From: CAYVRJ01 sp964453645
GTDB taxonomy: Bacteria; Bacillota; Clostridia; Christensenellales; JAWKQI01
Length of the DNA: 64,000 nucleotides
Assembly: GCA_964453645.1 (NCBI GenBank)
Contig: CAYVRJ010000009.1
Location: 39,676-103,675 of the forward strand
Direction: 5' to 3'
Shown here: in pieces, positions 39,707 through 48,073 of the stretch
Numbering within the stretch: position 1 is the first letter of the stretch
Layout: each line of letters begins with the position of its first letter
Made by a program: the position numbers and the translations under genes
The notes under the pieces: generated by a model
Database searches by the model: none
Seen by the model: only the letters and a program-made list of their open reading frames with translations
What the model was told of the DNA's origin: nothing

Positions 39707-40525
39707 CTACAGTGTTTTAATTGCAACTATGTACTGCTCGATGACGCTCACCAGCCGGTCGGCATTCTGTTCGCCCACCACAATCACCTCTTCTAAGGTG
39801 AGAGGCTGCCGAAGCACCCCCGCAGCCATGTTGGTCACACAGGCAATGGCGTTCACCCGAATGCCCGCATGGGAAGCAGCCGTAGCTTCCATCACCAATG
39901 ACATGCCCACCAGATCAGCACCAAGGGTGCGCAGTGCGCGAATCTCCGCCGGAGTCTCGTAGGCTGGGCCGGGCATATAGGCATACACACCTCTTTCCAA
40001 AGCCACCCCGTCCTTCTCGCACTTCTCCTGCAATATGTCGTTGACCTGCTCGTCGTAAATAAAACTCATATCGCAAAACCTGGGCCCAAATTCGTCTAAA
40101 TTCGGCCCAACTAAGGGGTTGTTGGTGGTGAAGTTTAAATGGTCGGTCACAAGGCACAGGGTGCCCGGCTTAAACCGTTCGTTCACCCCGCCAACGGCCA
40201 TGGTGGCCAGCAAATTCTTCGCTCCGCATTTAATTAACGCTCGAAGGGGAATCACCGTCTGTGCCGGAGTGAGCCCCTCGTAGCAGTGGAGTCTGCCCTG
40301 TTGCAGGGCAACTTTCATGCCGTGAATCTCTGCAAAGGCCAGCCGTCCCTTGTGGGAGGGTGCACTGGAGACGGGAAATCCGGGAATATCTTTATAGTCG
40401 ATATACGTCGCTTTGTACAGGTTGTCTGCATAAGCGCCCAACCCCGAACCAAGAATGACAACAATTTCGGGTTTGAAGGGCATATTTTTTTCTAAAAAAG
40501 TGACTGCACTGTTTATTTCCAACAT
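39707..40525 (-). CDS. Purine nucleoside phosphorylase (PNP-I type)
   Basis: The 272-residue enzyme cleaves inosine and guanosine with phosphate for purine salvage. It has the phosphate loop ILGSGLGAYAD near residue 24, SAPSHKGRL near 53, the GRLHCYEG motif near 75, TMAVGGVNE near 108 and the purine-site GADLVGMSLVMEA near 205. The trimeric class is indicated by length and motifs. The start at 40525 lies 7 nt after AGAGGAG. Confidence 0.93.
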   Translation of the reverse strand: MLEINSAVTFLEKNMPFKPEIVVILGSGLGAYADNLYKATYIDYKDIPGFPVSSAPSHKGRLAFAEIHGMKVALQQGRLHCYEGLTPAQTVIPLRALIKCGAKNLLATMAVGGVNERFKPGTLCLVTDHLNFTTNNPLVGPNLDEFGPRFCDMSFIYDEQVNDILQEKCEKDGVALERGVYAYMPGPAYETPAEIRALRTLGADLVGMSLVMEATAASHAGIRVNAIACVTNMAAGVLRQPLTLEEVIVVGEQNADRLVSVIEQYIVAIKTL

Positions 40526-40564
40526 GGTCTTTCTCCTCTGTATGATCAATATATTACCATTAAA

Positions 40565-41266
40565 TCACTCTTGTTCAAAATTGTCAATGGAAAAGCTTTT
40601 TGAGAGTTTTTCCACCGCTTTCTTTTCGATGCGGGATACGTAAGAGCGGGATATGTTTAACTTCGTGGCGATTTCACGCTGGGTGAGTGCTTCCCCGCCG
40701 TATAGGCCAAACCGCAGTTCCAGCACAAATTTTTCCCGGGGGGACAGTTCTTTGGCTAAGATGCCGTACAGCTTTTCCACTTGGATGGTGGTATCCACTT
40801 GGTCGATGACACTCTCGTTCCCCGTGTCCAGCACGTCTAACAGAGAGATTTCGTTGCCCTCTTTGTCGGTGCCGATGGGGTCGTTTAGGGACATTTCCCC
40901 CACTAATTTTTTGGTGGTGCGCAGCGCCATGAGGATTTCGTTTTCGATGCACCGGGCGCAGTAGGTTGCCAGCTGCGTTCCCTTTTTGGTGTTGTATGTG
41001 TTAATCCCCTTGATCAGCCCGATGGTGCCGATGGAGATGAGATCGTCGTTTTCCAGACGGGAGTTGTCGTATTTTTTGGCAATGTGGACGACTAAGCGCA
41101 TGTTGCGCTCGATTAAAACTTTGCGGGATTCTTCGTCGCCCGAAAGGTAACTTTGAAGGTATTTTGTTTCTTCGTCGGGGGTGAGGGGTTTGGGCAGTGC
41201 TCTGCCCTGAGTGAGGTATCCGGCAAACGCCAGCACATCTTTTAGCAGATATAGAAACTCAAACAT
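40565..41266 (-). CDS. sigK: RNA polymerase sporulation sigma factor SigK (pro-form)
   Basis: The 233-residue late mother-cell sigma factor starts with about 20 mostly hydrophobic residues (MFEFLYLLKDVLAFAGYL), a pro-sequence. Region 2 follows (RNMRLVVHIAKKY, NDDLISIGTIGLIKGI, GTQLATYCARCIENEI), then SLNDPIGTDKEGNEISLLDV and region 4 (LTQREIATKLNISRSYVSRIEK). It is one uninterrupted frame, with no skin element. The start at 41266 lies 5 nt after AGGAGG. The putative processing protease SpoIVFB is encoded at 48742-49602. Confidence 0.95.
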   Translation of the reverse strand: MFEFLYLLKDVLAFAGYLTQGRALPKPLTPDEETKYLQSYLSGDEESRKVLIERNMRLVVHIAKKYDNSRLENDDLISIGTIGLIKGINTYNTKKGTQLATYCARCIENEILMALRTTKKLVGEMSLNDPIGTDKEGNEISLLDVLDTGNESVIDQVDTTIQVEKLYGILAKELSPREKFVLELRFGLYGGEALTQREIATKLNISRSYVSRIEKKAVEKLSKSFSIDNFEQE

Positions 41267-41345
41267 AATTCCTCCTCGCATATAACCAAATAATTATCTA
41301 TATGCGAAGATGGGAAACGAAACTACTCTTTTTTGTGAAACCTAT

Positions 41346-41541
41346 TGAGGGGGACTACTCGTCCCCCTGTGACCCCCTAGGCAGGGACTGAGTCCCTGCA
41401 CCCCTTATTTACGGGCCTATTAGCAAAGCGCTAGCTTTGCGATAAAAAGTTTTTGGGTTTCCAAAGGGGATTTTTATAAAATTCCCTTTGGTGGGGTTTG
41501 GGGCAACGCCCTGTCTAGGGGCACGGGGGCGAGTAGCCCCA
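41346..41541. repeat. Palindromic intergenic repeat block R12
   Basis: GGGGGACTACTCGTCCCCC, GCAGGGACTGAGTCCCTGC, one GCAAAGC palindrome, the A/T-tract hairpin, GGGGCAACGCCC and GGGGGCGAGTAGCCCC. It is 3' of tsaD and upstream of sigK. Confidence 0.85.
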
Positions 41542-41557
41542 TAAAAAATTGAGAAAT

Positions 41558-42562
41558 TTAAAATATGGACTGACGGGGCAGAGCGTTGGTGTCAAGCCCG
41601 GCAAAATCCCCCACCACAAACTGATGGTGGGCAGCAGCCCCAATCATCGCCGCATTGTCCGTGGTGTATCGAACATGGGGCACATACGCCTGCACCCCAA
41701 GCTTTTTTGCCAGTGCTACAAATCGCTCCTGTAATAAACCGTTGGCACTCACCCCTCCCGCCAACGCTATTTTATGAAACCCAGTGTTAAGCACAGCACG
41801 CTCCACGTTTAAAAGTAAGGTGGACACCACGTTCTCCTGAAAGGATGCCGCAACATCTGCCTTGGAAAAGCCCTCCCCCCGCTCTAACTTGCGCAGATGG
41901 TTGATCACCGAGGTTTTTAATCCCGAAAAACTAAAATCCAAATGATCCTCCCCCTTAAACGAAACGGGGTAGGGGTATATGGGCTTGCCCTGCCGTGCCA
42001 ACTGCTCCAGCAGCGGCCCGCCGGGATAACCAAGGCCCAGCACCCGGGCAATTTTATCAAAGGCTTCTCCGGCCGCATCGTCTCTGGTTTGACCCAGCAG
42101 CTTAAACTTTAAATAATCCACAACCTCAACAATGTGGGTGTGCCCCCCCGAGACCACCAAGCATAAAAAGGGTGGCGTTAGCGTTGGGTGGGTCAAATAG
42201 TTGGCGCAGATGTGCCCCGCAATGTGATTCACCGCAATGAGGGGCTTGTTTATGGAATAGGCCAGTGCCTTGGCATAAGACACTCCCGTCAACAGGGCGC
42301 CCACCAAACCCGGTGCATTTGTCACTGCAACGGCAGAAAGTTCAAAAAAGGATACACTCGCTTCCGCTAAGGCGCTGTCGATCATATGGGGCAGGGTTAG
42401 GGCGTGGTTTCTGGATGCCACTTCGGGCACCACCCCGCCGTATTCCTTATGCAACTCTATTTGAGAAAAAACGGCGTTGGAACGGACGATTTTACCGTCC
42501 TCCACCACCGCACAGGCTGTTTCGTCACAAGATGTTTCAATGGCTAGTATGAGTGAATCCAA
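41558..42562 (-). CDS. tsaD: tRNA N6-adenosine threonylcarbamoyltransferase TsaD
   Basis: The 334-residue enzyme installs the t6A37 modification on ANN-decoding tRNAs with TsaB and TsaE. It has AIETSCDETACAVV at the N-terminus, the metal site HIAGHI near 112, LVVSGGHTHIV near 133 and GGVSANGLL near 268. The start is a TTG, 6 nt from GGAGG and directly after the TAA of the upstream DUF1461 gene. TsaB and TsaE are not in this window. Confidence 0.95.
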   Translation of the reverse strand: MDSLILAIETSCDETACAVVEDGKIVRSNAVFSQIELHKEYGGVVPEVASRNHALTLPHMIDSALAEASVSFFELSAVAVTNAPGLVGALLTGVSYAKALAYSINKPLIAVNHIAGHICANYLTHPTLTPPFLCLVVSGGHTHIVEVVDYLKFKLLGQTRDDAAGEAFDKIARVLGLGYPGGPLLEQLARQGKPIYPYPVSFKGEDHLDFSFSGLKTSVINHLRKLERGEGFSKADVAASFQENVVSTLLLNVERAVLNTGFHKIALAGGVSANGLLQERFVALAKKLGVQAYVPHVRYTTDNAAMIGAAAHHQFVVGDFAGLDTNALPRQSIF

Positions 42563-43261
42563 TTAAATCCTCCGAAAACGCTTTAAGTAAAGCAGGGTTC
42601 CCGCCGACAGTGCGGGCAGGATGGCAAACAGCAGCACAAAGCGGAAGATTGCCGATGTGACTAAATCGTAGAAAAACTGTCCGGGTACCATGAGTATGAG
42701 TATATCCGTTGCGGGATTTAATATCCACAGGTCGTTTGTAAAAAATACCTTGTGGAATACGAACCAAAAGGATTGGAAGGAAACCATAGCCCACACCCCG
42801 ATGATCAACACCAGCGAAAAGAAGATGGCACAAGCGATCAAGCAGTTTTTGCACAGGTTTTTCACAACATCCTGTCTATGGAGCAATGCGGACAAGGCAA
42901 CCAACAGCACGGCTAAAACGTATGCGTATATTTGAAAGTTCAGGGCGTTTACGCACAAGTCTTTCACATCCACCATGTGGCTCTTTTCCTTTTCGTTAAA
43001 CACTTCCCGGACTTCGCCGTTCATTTCAAACTGCATGTCCAGAGTTTCCCGCTTGCCCGAGGTGTAGTCCAGCAGGTTGTTTGTCACTTGGTTTAAATCT
43101 GCCTGGCTAATGCCAATGATGTCCGCTTGGTGTAACTTCATGTATTCCGAAACATAAAACTCTGGGTTTAGGGCATAGGAAAACACGGAGGAGAGCAAAA
43201 TGCCCAGTATGAGAAAAAGAAAGCCTAGGATTGCCGAGATTTTAGAAAAAGTTCGTTTCAT
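42563..43261 (-). CDS. DUF1461 (TIGR01906-type) membrane protein
   Basis: The 232-residue protein has an N-terminal membrane helix, a soluble loop of about 75 residues that includes SEYMKLHQADIIGIS and TSGKRETLD, and three or four more membrane helices. This fits the DUF1461 family of Firmicutes integral membrane proteins; the function is unknown. The ATG at 43261 is 7 nt from GGAGG. An ATG one codon upstream overlaps the cyclase stop. Confidence 0.85.
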   Translation of the reverse strand: MKRTFSKISAILGFLFLILGILLSSVFSYALNPEFYVSEYMKLHQADIIGISQADLNQVTNNLLDYTSGKRETLDMQFEMNGEVREVFNEKEKSHMVDVKDLCVNALNFQIYAYVLAVLLVALSALLHRQDVVKNLCKNCLIACAIFFSLVLIIGVWAMVSFQSFWFVFHKVFFTNDLWILNPATDILILMVPGQFFYDLVTSAIFRFVLLFAILPALSAGTLLYLKRFRRI

Positions 43262-43800
43262 CATTCGTCCTCCAATAGAACCACCCGGGCGGGTGCACCG
43301 TCGGTATCTGTGCGCAGGGGCAGGGCACAAATGACATACCGCTTGGGTACGATGCCCCCCAAGTCTAAGTTTTCCAACAGGGCGACGCCCAAGTTTAAAA
43401 TGGAGCGGTGCATGTCGTCGTCTCCAATGGAGAGGTCGTAAGTGCCGATCAAGTCCAACCCGTGGTTTAAAATCTTTTTTAACAGTTCAGGGCGCAGGGG
43501 AAACAAAAGGATAACCCGCTTCATCCCCCGGTTTAGTTCGGAGAGCAAGTGGTCCTCGTCCTTACACACGCAGCACTCCCCGATGAGCTTGTGAAGCTCC
43601 ACATCCCCCGCCTGCTTGCCGTATTCGATAAAGTGGGAGGGTGCATCTAAATGGGTACCCGCGTGGGATGAAAAAGAGAGCTTGCAAAGCCGATACCCGT
43701 AGCGATCAAAGGTTGCAAGTTCTTTTCGTTCGTAAGGGGGGTCTCCGGGGAAAATCGTAATATCGCTGTTCAGTTTTTTGGTGATATCGATAATCCGCAT
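43261..43800 (-). CDS. Cyclase family protein (kynurenine formamidase-like)
   Basis: The 179-residue metal-dependent hydrolase has the family signature HAGTHLDAPSHF near residues 46-57 and ends near GAPARVVLLEDE. Relatives are arylformamidases and putative cyclases. The substrate here is unknown; no tryptophan-degradation gene is nearby. No ribosome binding site is visible before the ATG, which lies 9 nt after the stop of the upstream gene, so it may depend on translational coupling. Confidence 0.9.
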   Translation of the reverse strand: MRIIDITKKLNSDITIFPGDPPYERKELATFDRYGYRLCKLSFSSHAGTHLDAPSHFIEYGKQAGDVELHKLIGECCVCKDEDHLLSELNRGMKRVILLFPLRPELLKKILNHGLDLIGTYDLSIGDDDMHRSILNLGVALLENLDLGGIVPKRYVICALPLRTDTDGAPARVVLLEDE

Positions 43801-43809
43801 AGAATTTTA

Positions 43810-44181
43810 TTAAAACTTTTCTTTTTTTGTACGAATGACCTTGCCGTGGGTGCGATACAACCACACCACGTAACCCACAACGCCCAAGAAACCCAGACCC
43901 ATAAACACAGTGCCTAAAATGGGGGGTAAGCCGGGAGTTAAATCGAAGATACCGCTGGCAATCAGCACGGGGCCTTCGTAATAGCAAAGAATTTTTGTCA
44001 TCCTTTTGACGCTGTCTTGAATTTCGGCTGGGTATTCGTTTTTATAAACCTGACCTTTGCCGGTGAACGCACAGTAGAGCACGTATGCGCCGATGGCAAT
44101 AAAGAAATACGCCATAAAAGCAAAGGGATTTGTCCCCTGTGCCACTTGTGTGTCTACCATGATGCGGGCAAATTGAAACAT
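43810..44181 (-). CDS. Unknown small membrane protein
   Basis: I do not recognise this 123-residue protein. It has three hydrophobic segments, at about 21-40, 72-88 and 92-110, and a basic tail GKVIRTKKEKF. The middle loop contains YKNEYPAEIQDSVKRM. It starts 8 nt after GGAGG and is the second gene after sigH in the same direction, so it may be co-transcribed with sigH. Confidence 0.7.
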   Translation of the reverse strand: MFQFARIMVDTQVAQGTNPFAFMAYFFIAIGAYVLYCAFTGKGQVYKNEYPAEIQDSVKRMTKILCYYEGPVLIASGIFDLTPGLPPILGTVFMGLGFLGVVGYVVWLYRTHGKVIRTKKEKF

Positions 44182-44226
44182 GTTAAGTCCTCCAATACCG
44201 TATTGTTTAAATTAAAATCAATGGGG

Positions 44227-44931
44227 TTACTCTTCGTTAAAAGAGGTGCCCCTATTCAAATGCTTGAGCAGCTTTGACTTAATGCGCTGGAGTGCGTTGT
44301 CCACGGACTTCACAGGTTTGTTTAGCAACTGGGAAATTTCCACATAGGACTTTCCTCCAATATAATAACTCAGGACTTTCAGCTCCAGCCGGGAGAGCAT
44401 TTCGGACATCTTTAGTTCTAAAACGTTTAAATTCTCCTGATCGATGATGATATCTTCGGGGTTTAAAATTCTCGACTGGGTGAGGATGTCGATGAGTGTT
44501 TTTTCGGATTCGTCGTCGTAGACGGGTTTGTTGAGAGAGACGTAGGAATTGAGGGGCATGTGCTTTTGTCGGGTGGCCGTCTTGATGGCCGTGATGATCT
44601 GCCGGGTGACACACAGTTCGGCAAATGCCCGAAAAGAGGCCTGCTTGTCCTTTTTAAAATCCCGAATGGCTTTGTATAACCCGATCATACCCTCTTGAAT
44701 GATATCCTCCCGGTCTGCACCGATGAGAAAATAGGAACGGGCTTTGGAGCGAATAAAGTTTTTATATTTGATGAGCAAATATTCACAGGCACGGCTGTCC
44801 CCCTGCTGGGCAATGGCTACGATGTCGTCGTCTGAAAGTTCTGAATAGGAAGAAAAGCGTACCCCCACTTCCTTGTCCGAACGCTCATAGCTGTTATATT
44901 CATCGCAATCATTTGTTATAATGCCGATCAA
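44227..44931 (-). CDS. sigH: RNA polymerase sporulation sigma factor SigH
   Basis: The 234-residue sigma factor drives the entry into sporulation. It is highly conserved: KARSYFLIGADREDIIQEGM near residue 63, FRAFAELCVTRQIITAIKTA near 98, and the region 4 helix-turn-helix KSYVEISQLLNKPVKSVDNA near 194. The start is a TTG with GGAGG 4 nt upstream. It has a perfect sigma-A promoter whose -10 region sits between the arms of a 10-bp inverted repeat. Confidence 0.96.
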   Translation of the reverse strand: MIGIITNDCDEYNSYERSDKEVGVRFSSYSELSDDDIVAIAQQGDSRACEYLLIKYKNFIRSKARSYFLIGADREDIIQEGMIGLYKAIRDFKKDKQASFRAFAELCVTRQIITAIKTATRQKHMPLNSYVSLNKPVYDDESEKTLIDILTQSRILNPEDIIIDQENLNVLELKMSEMLSRLELKVLSYYIGGKSYVEISQLLNKPVKSVDNALQRIKSKLLKHLNRGTSFNEE

Positions 44932-44962
44932 AAAGCCTCCCTGGGAAAGATATTATTCAACA

Positions 44963-45004
44963 CTCCCCTAAACATATGTTAATTAATTATATATTTTAGG
45001 GGAG
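44963..45004. promoter_or_regulatory. Inverted repeat (candidate operator) across the sigH promoter
   Basis: CTCCCCTAAA (44963-44972) and TTTAGGGGAG (44995-45004) form a perfect 10-bp inverted repeat with centres 32 bp apart, about three helical turns. One arm is in the -35/-10 spacer and the other is downstream of the transcription start, so an RNA hairpin using both arms is excluded for this transcript. It could also act as the terminator of the gene at 45027. Confidence 0.6.
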
Positions 45005-45014
45005 CCTTTGTCAA
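44986..45014 (-). promoter_or_regulatory. Promoter of sigH
   Basis: Perfect TTGACA (45009-45014), 17 nt, TATAAT (44986-44991). Confidence 0.85.
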
Positions 45015-45026
45015 ATGTACTATTTT

Positions 45027-45599
45027 CTAATTGCTGCTCTCCCATTTGTCGAATGCAGCCATCACTTTTTCGTAGGTTTCGTGGCACACGTCGGGCAGTT
45101 TGCTCCCCCAAGCGGCTGTTGCTTGATCAAAGCCTTTGACGAATGATTCTTTTAATGCACCCACCTTGGTGCTGTCCCCCCCGGAGAGGTTCATGGCCAT
45201 TTGCATAATCCGCTCAGCCACGGCATCGGGGGAATAAAACCCACCCGGGCCAAGCTGGGCTTGTGCCGCAGAAATTTCGTCGGGGGTTGCCTTATGCACC
45301 CGCTTGGTGACGATATCCGCTAACTTTTCTCCGGAATAAGCGATTCTTCCCAAATCGGACTGGACGTTAAAGAATTTGGAAATGATTTGTGAAAAGTCAC
45401 CGATCTTGCGCTCCGATTCCGATTGTATGCCATGCACACGGCTGTCCTTTGAATAGAGGTACGATGCACCTTGCACCGATTTTTCAAAGTAAACCCCCGG
45501 AATGGCGTCTCTTGGTCTTGCGCCAACGCTGCCAACCCTTGCTCCCTGCTTTTGAATGGCAAGGGGAACAACACTGCTTCCTACAGTTTTGATGTTCAT
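45027..45599 (-). CDS. Unknown protein with a conserved LPDVCHETYEKV-type C-terminus
   Basis: The 190-residue soluble protein has a C-terminal half (about 110-190) with PDEISAAQAQLGPGGFYSPD, a helix SFVKGFDQATAAWGSKLP and the ending DVCHETYEKVMAAFDKWE. This resembles a widespread family found in bacteria with flagella (DUF5610-like, sometimes named hydrogenase-4 component G); I recall this from general knowledge only. AGGAGG precedes the ATG. Its promoter motif GTTTCGATA is shared with the two paralogues near 1-2 kb, consistent with a common sigma-28-type regulon. Confidence 0.75.
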   Translation of the reverse strand: MNIKTVGSSVVPLAIQKQGARVGSVGARPRDAIPGVYFEKSVQGASYLYSKDSRVHGIQSESERKIGDFSQIISKFFNVQSDLGRIAYSGEKLADIVTKRVHKATPDEISAAQAQLGPGGFYSPDAVAERIMQMAMNLSGGDSTKVGALKESFVKGFDQATAAWGSKLPDVCHETYEKVMAAFDKWESSN

Positions 45600-45639
45600 G
45601 TTAAGCCTCCTGCTAACAAAAAATTTTTTATACGTTTAC

Positions 45640-45664
45640 TATCGAAACATTTTACAAATTTTTA
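45640..45664 (-). promoter_or_regulatory. Sigma-28-like promoter of the gene at 45027-45599
   Basis: On the minus strand TAAA (45661-45664), 13 nt, TTTCGATA (45640-45647). The spacer is 1-2 nt shorter than at the other two copies. Confidence 0.4.
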
Positions 45665-45751
45665 ATATACACTTTTTAATATATACCTTCACACATTTTT
45701 CGACACATGAATATGATATCTATAGGGCTTCTCCTAAAAGGTTTTTTATCG

Positions 45752-45782
45752 CCATTTGTGCCGCAAGTGAAACGGCGGAACG
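45752..45782 (+). repeat. Leader element copy e (before ytaF)
   Basis: The core CATTTGTGCCGCAAGTGAAA is identical to copy c, then CGGCGGAACG. Here the ribosome binding site is not formed by the element; a separate TGAGGTG lies 25 nt further on. Confidence 0.6.
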
Positions 45783-45816
45783 AAAAAATTATTTTCTATG
45801 ATTTGAGGTGTATTGT

Positions 45817-46455
45817 TTGGACGGTTTTTTTGCAGGAGCAGTGGAGTCTTGTGTGCTGGTGACAGCCCTGTGTGTGGATTCCTTTGTTGCCAGCTTTGGG
45901 TACGGTGCCAACAAGATTAAAATACCCACGGTGTGCGCACTGATCATCAACGGCATCTGCACATTGTTTTTGGGCATATCCCTCCTTGCGGGCAGCCTTA
46001 TGAAAGATGTGTTAAACAAAGAGTCTGCTTCCATCATTTGTTTTGTGGTGCTGCTCTTTATGGGGCTCATCAAACTGTGCGACAGTTATATTAAATCCTA
46101 TATTCGAAAACATAAAAAAATGGAAAAACAATTCAAGCTTTCCAATTTAAACTTTATTTTCAGCATTTATGCCGACCCGGAAGTGGCCGATGCAGATCAC
46201 TCCCGCACACTCTCCCCCGCCGAGGCGGTGCTGCTGGCCATTGCTATGTCCCTGGACGGCTTAGCCGTGGGCGTTGGTGCGGCGCTGAGCGGTATAAGCC
46301 CACTCTTTACCATCCTCATGTCCCTGTGTATTGGATTTGTGGCTCTGCTCTTTGGCAGTTTCTTAGGCCGCAAGGTTTCGGATAAAATGATGAAGGACAT
46401 CACATGGCTGGGTGGTATTTTATTAATTGCCGTTGCCGTCATGAAACTCTCGTAA
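45817..46455 (+). CDS. ytaF: YtaF-type sporulation membrane protein (MntP-like)
   Basis: The 212-residue protein has six membrane helices in two halves. The first half has VTALCVDSFVASFGYGANK near residue 16 and the second LAIAMSLDGLAVGVGAAL near 140. The repeated Asp motifs are typical of the YtaF/MntP fold, whose MntP branch exports manganese. The central loop is short and charged. The TTG at 45817 is preferred because TGAGGTG lies about 7 nt upstream; a GTG at 45808 would overlap that site. Confidence 0.85.
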   Translation: MDGFFAGAVESCVLVTALCVDSFVASFGYGANKIKIPTVCALIINGICTLFLGISLLAGSLMKDVLNKESASIICFVVLLFMGLIKLCDSYIKSYIRKHKKMEKQFKLSNLNFIFSIYADPEVADADHSRTLSPAEAVLLAIAMSLDGLAVGVGAALSGISPLFTILMSLCIGFVALLFGSFLGRKVSDKMMKDITWLGGILLIAVAVMKLS

Positions 46456-46487
46456 TATTTGCAGAGAAAAACCGCATATGATTAGGC

Positions 46488-47951
46488 ATGAAGAGATTTT
46501 TTGCCCTCATATGCATTTTGTTGTTGATAGGATGCACAAACACATCTGCCGGGGAACGGGTTGTGGAACCGGCCAGAAAAGCTTGGGTACAGGAGTATGG
46601 CGATACCGAGGCTTTTCTTGATTATGAAAACCACGTTGCCATTTATTACCCCGTGGGCGAAATTCTAACCCCCGACAAAGAAGTGCGCAAGTGGACTTTG
46701 GACTATCAAAAGAAAACCGGAACCCTCATCAACTACGACTCCTACATTTCCTTTAACAGGTATGCAGGGGTGTTACTCTATGGGGACTCGGTAACAAAGA
46801 CCTTTAACATCGATTTAATGTCGGGTAAAGTCATGGATATTCACGACATTTTTAAAGACCCCGACGGTTTCTTATCTTTTATTGAAAGTAAATATAACAA
46901 ACAACCCAAGCGGGAGTGGTTAAAAAGCTGTCTCATCACCCCCCAGGGGTTTTCCGTATTCGCCCCTGAGTTAGACCAAGAGGTGTTTTTTTCATACGAA
47001 GAGATTTGGGACTTCTTGGCGTTAAAAACGGATATTGAGATTGTGAAGTCCAGTTTCTTTCAAGAGAATCAAGACGAAACCATTGGCATTTGTTTTGCCC
47101 AAGATGTGGTTGTGCGCACAAAGGACACGGTTCGCTCTAAGCGGTTGGGTACCATCGACTTTGGCACCCGGCTTAACGTGCTGGAGCGGAACGTCTCCTA
47201 CGGCTGGCACAAAATACTCTATCGGGGCACCGAGGCGTATATCACCGCCGACTACATTAAGTTTGATTCGGACGAAATCTTAAACCAAGCCTCCGATCCA
47301 AACATTGTAAAATCACTGCCCCCCATTCCCGAACCCATCGACCCAAACAAACCCATGATCGCCCTCACCTTCGACGACGGGCCGTCCAACACCACCGCAA
47401 AGATTTTGGATGTCATCGAAGAGTACGGGGGACGGGTGACCTTTTGTATGGTGGGCAACCGGGTGGAGAGCCGGGAGGACATTGTGGCTCGGGCAAAGGA
47501 ATTAAACTGTGAGATCGCCAGCCACACCTGGGAGCACCGCATGCTGGCAGGGCTGAACCAAAGGGACATTCGGGAGGAATTAAACAAGACGAGGGACATT
47601 ATTATGGGCGCAGGGGGAGGGGAAATTTCCATTCTTCGGCCCCCTTTCGGGAGGGTGGATGAATCGGTAAAAACTGTTGCCAAGGAGATGAACATGTCCA
47701 TTGCCAACTGGTGTGTGGACACCTTGGACTGGAAGACCCAAAATCCCTCCAGCATATACAAGGCCACCATCGGCAAAGTAAAGGATGGGGATATTGTACT
47801 ATATCACGATTTATTTTCTGCAACGGGGGAAGCGATGAAGGAGGTGATTCCTGAGCTGTTAAAAGAATTTCAGTTGGTCACAGTCTCCGAGCTGTTGAGC
47901 TTTTGCGAAGGAGGGGCTGTGCCCGGGGAAGTCTACCGTTGCAGGAAATAG
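46488..47951 (+). CDS. Lipoprotein polysaccharide deacetylase with SH3b domain
   Basis: The 487-residue protein starts with a lipoprotein signal whose lipobox is LLIGC (Cys16). A DUF3298-like part (about 40-180) and an SH3b-like part (about 200-260, with YGWHKILYRGTEAYI) precede the NodB domain (about 285-470). That domain has TFDDGPS, SHTWEH, RPPFGR and DTLDW. Such enzymes remove acetyl or N-acetyl groups from peptidoglycan or surface polysaccharide. It would act outside the membrane. Confidence 0.92.
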   Translation: MKRFFALICILLLIGCTNTSAGERVVEPARKAWVQEYGDTEAFLDYENHVAIYYPVGEILTPDKEVRKWTLDYQKKTGTLINYDSYISFNRYAGVLLYGDSVTKTFNIDLMSGKVMDIHDIFKDPDGFLSFIESKYNKQPKREWLKSCLITPQGFSVFAPELDQEVFFSYEEIWDFLALKTDIEIVKSSFFQENQDETIGICFAQDVVVRTKDTVRSKRLGTIDFGTRLNVLERNVSYGWHKILYRGTEAYITADYIKFDSDEILNQASDPNIVKSLPPIPEPIDPNKPMIALTFDDGPSNTTAKILDVIEEYGGRVTFCMVGNRVESREDIVARAKELNCEIASHTWEHRMLAGLNQRDIREELNKTRDIIMGAGGGEISILRPPFGRVDESVKTVAKEMNMSIANWCVDTLDWKTQNPSSIYKATIGKVKDGDIVLYHDLFSATGEAMKEVIPELLKEFQLVTVSELLSFCEGGAVPGEVYRCRK

Positions 47952-47956
47952 ACATA

Positions 47957-48016
47957 ATACTAATATCCGATTGAGATGCTCAAAAATATTGCGTTATGTT
48001 GATTGGATATTAGTAT
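47957..48016. repeat. 12-bp inverted repeat between the deacetylase gene and spoIVFA
   Basis: ATACTAATATCC (47957-47968) and GGATATTAGTAT (48005-48016) are perfect inverted copies 36 bp apart. There is no T-run after it, so a normal terminator is unlikely. Confidence 0.65.
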
Positions 48017-48073
48017 AACCACAGCATGCAGTGCATACAGTGTTAAAAACCAGATTTTTTTAGGAGAAATGAT

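Noticed and set aside
40565..41266. skin-type element interrupting sigK
   Set aside because: The sigK frame is continuous from the pro-sequence to region 4.
42266..42552. Open frames antisense to tsaD and many other genes
   Set aside because: They are shadows of strongly conserved genes on the other strand, with no start signals.
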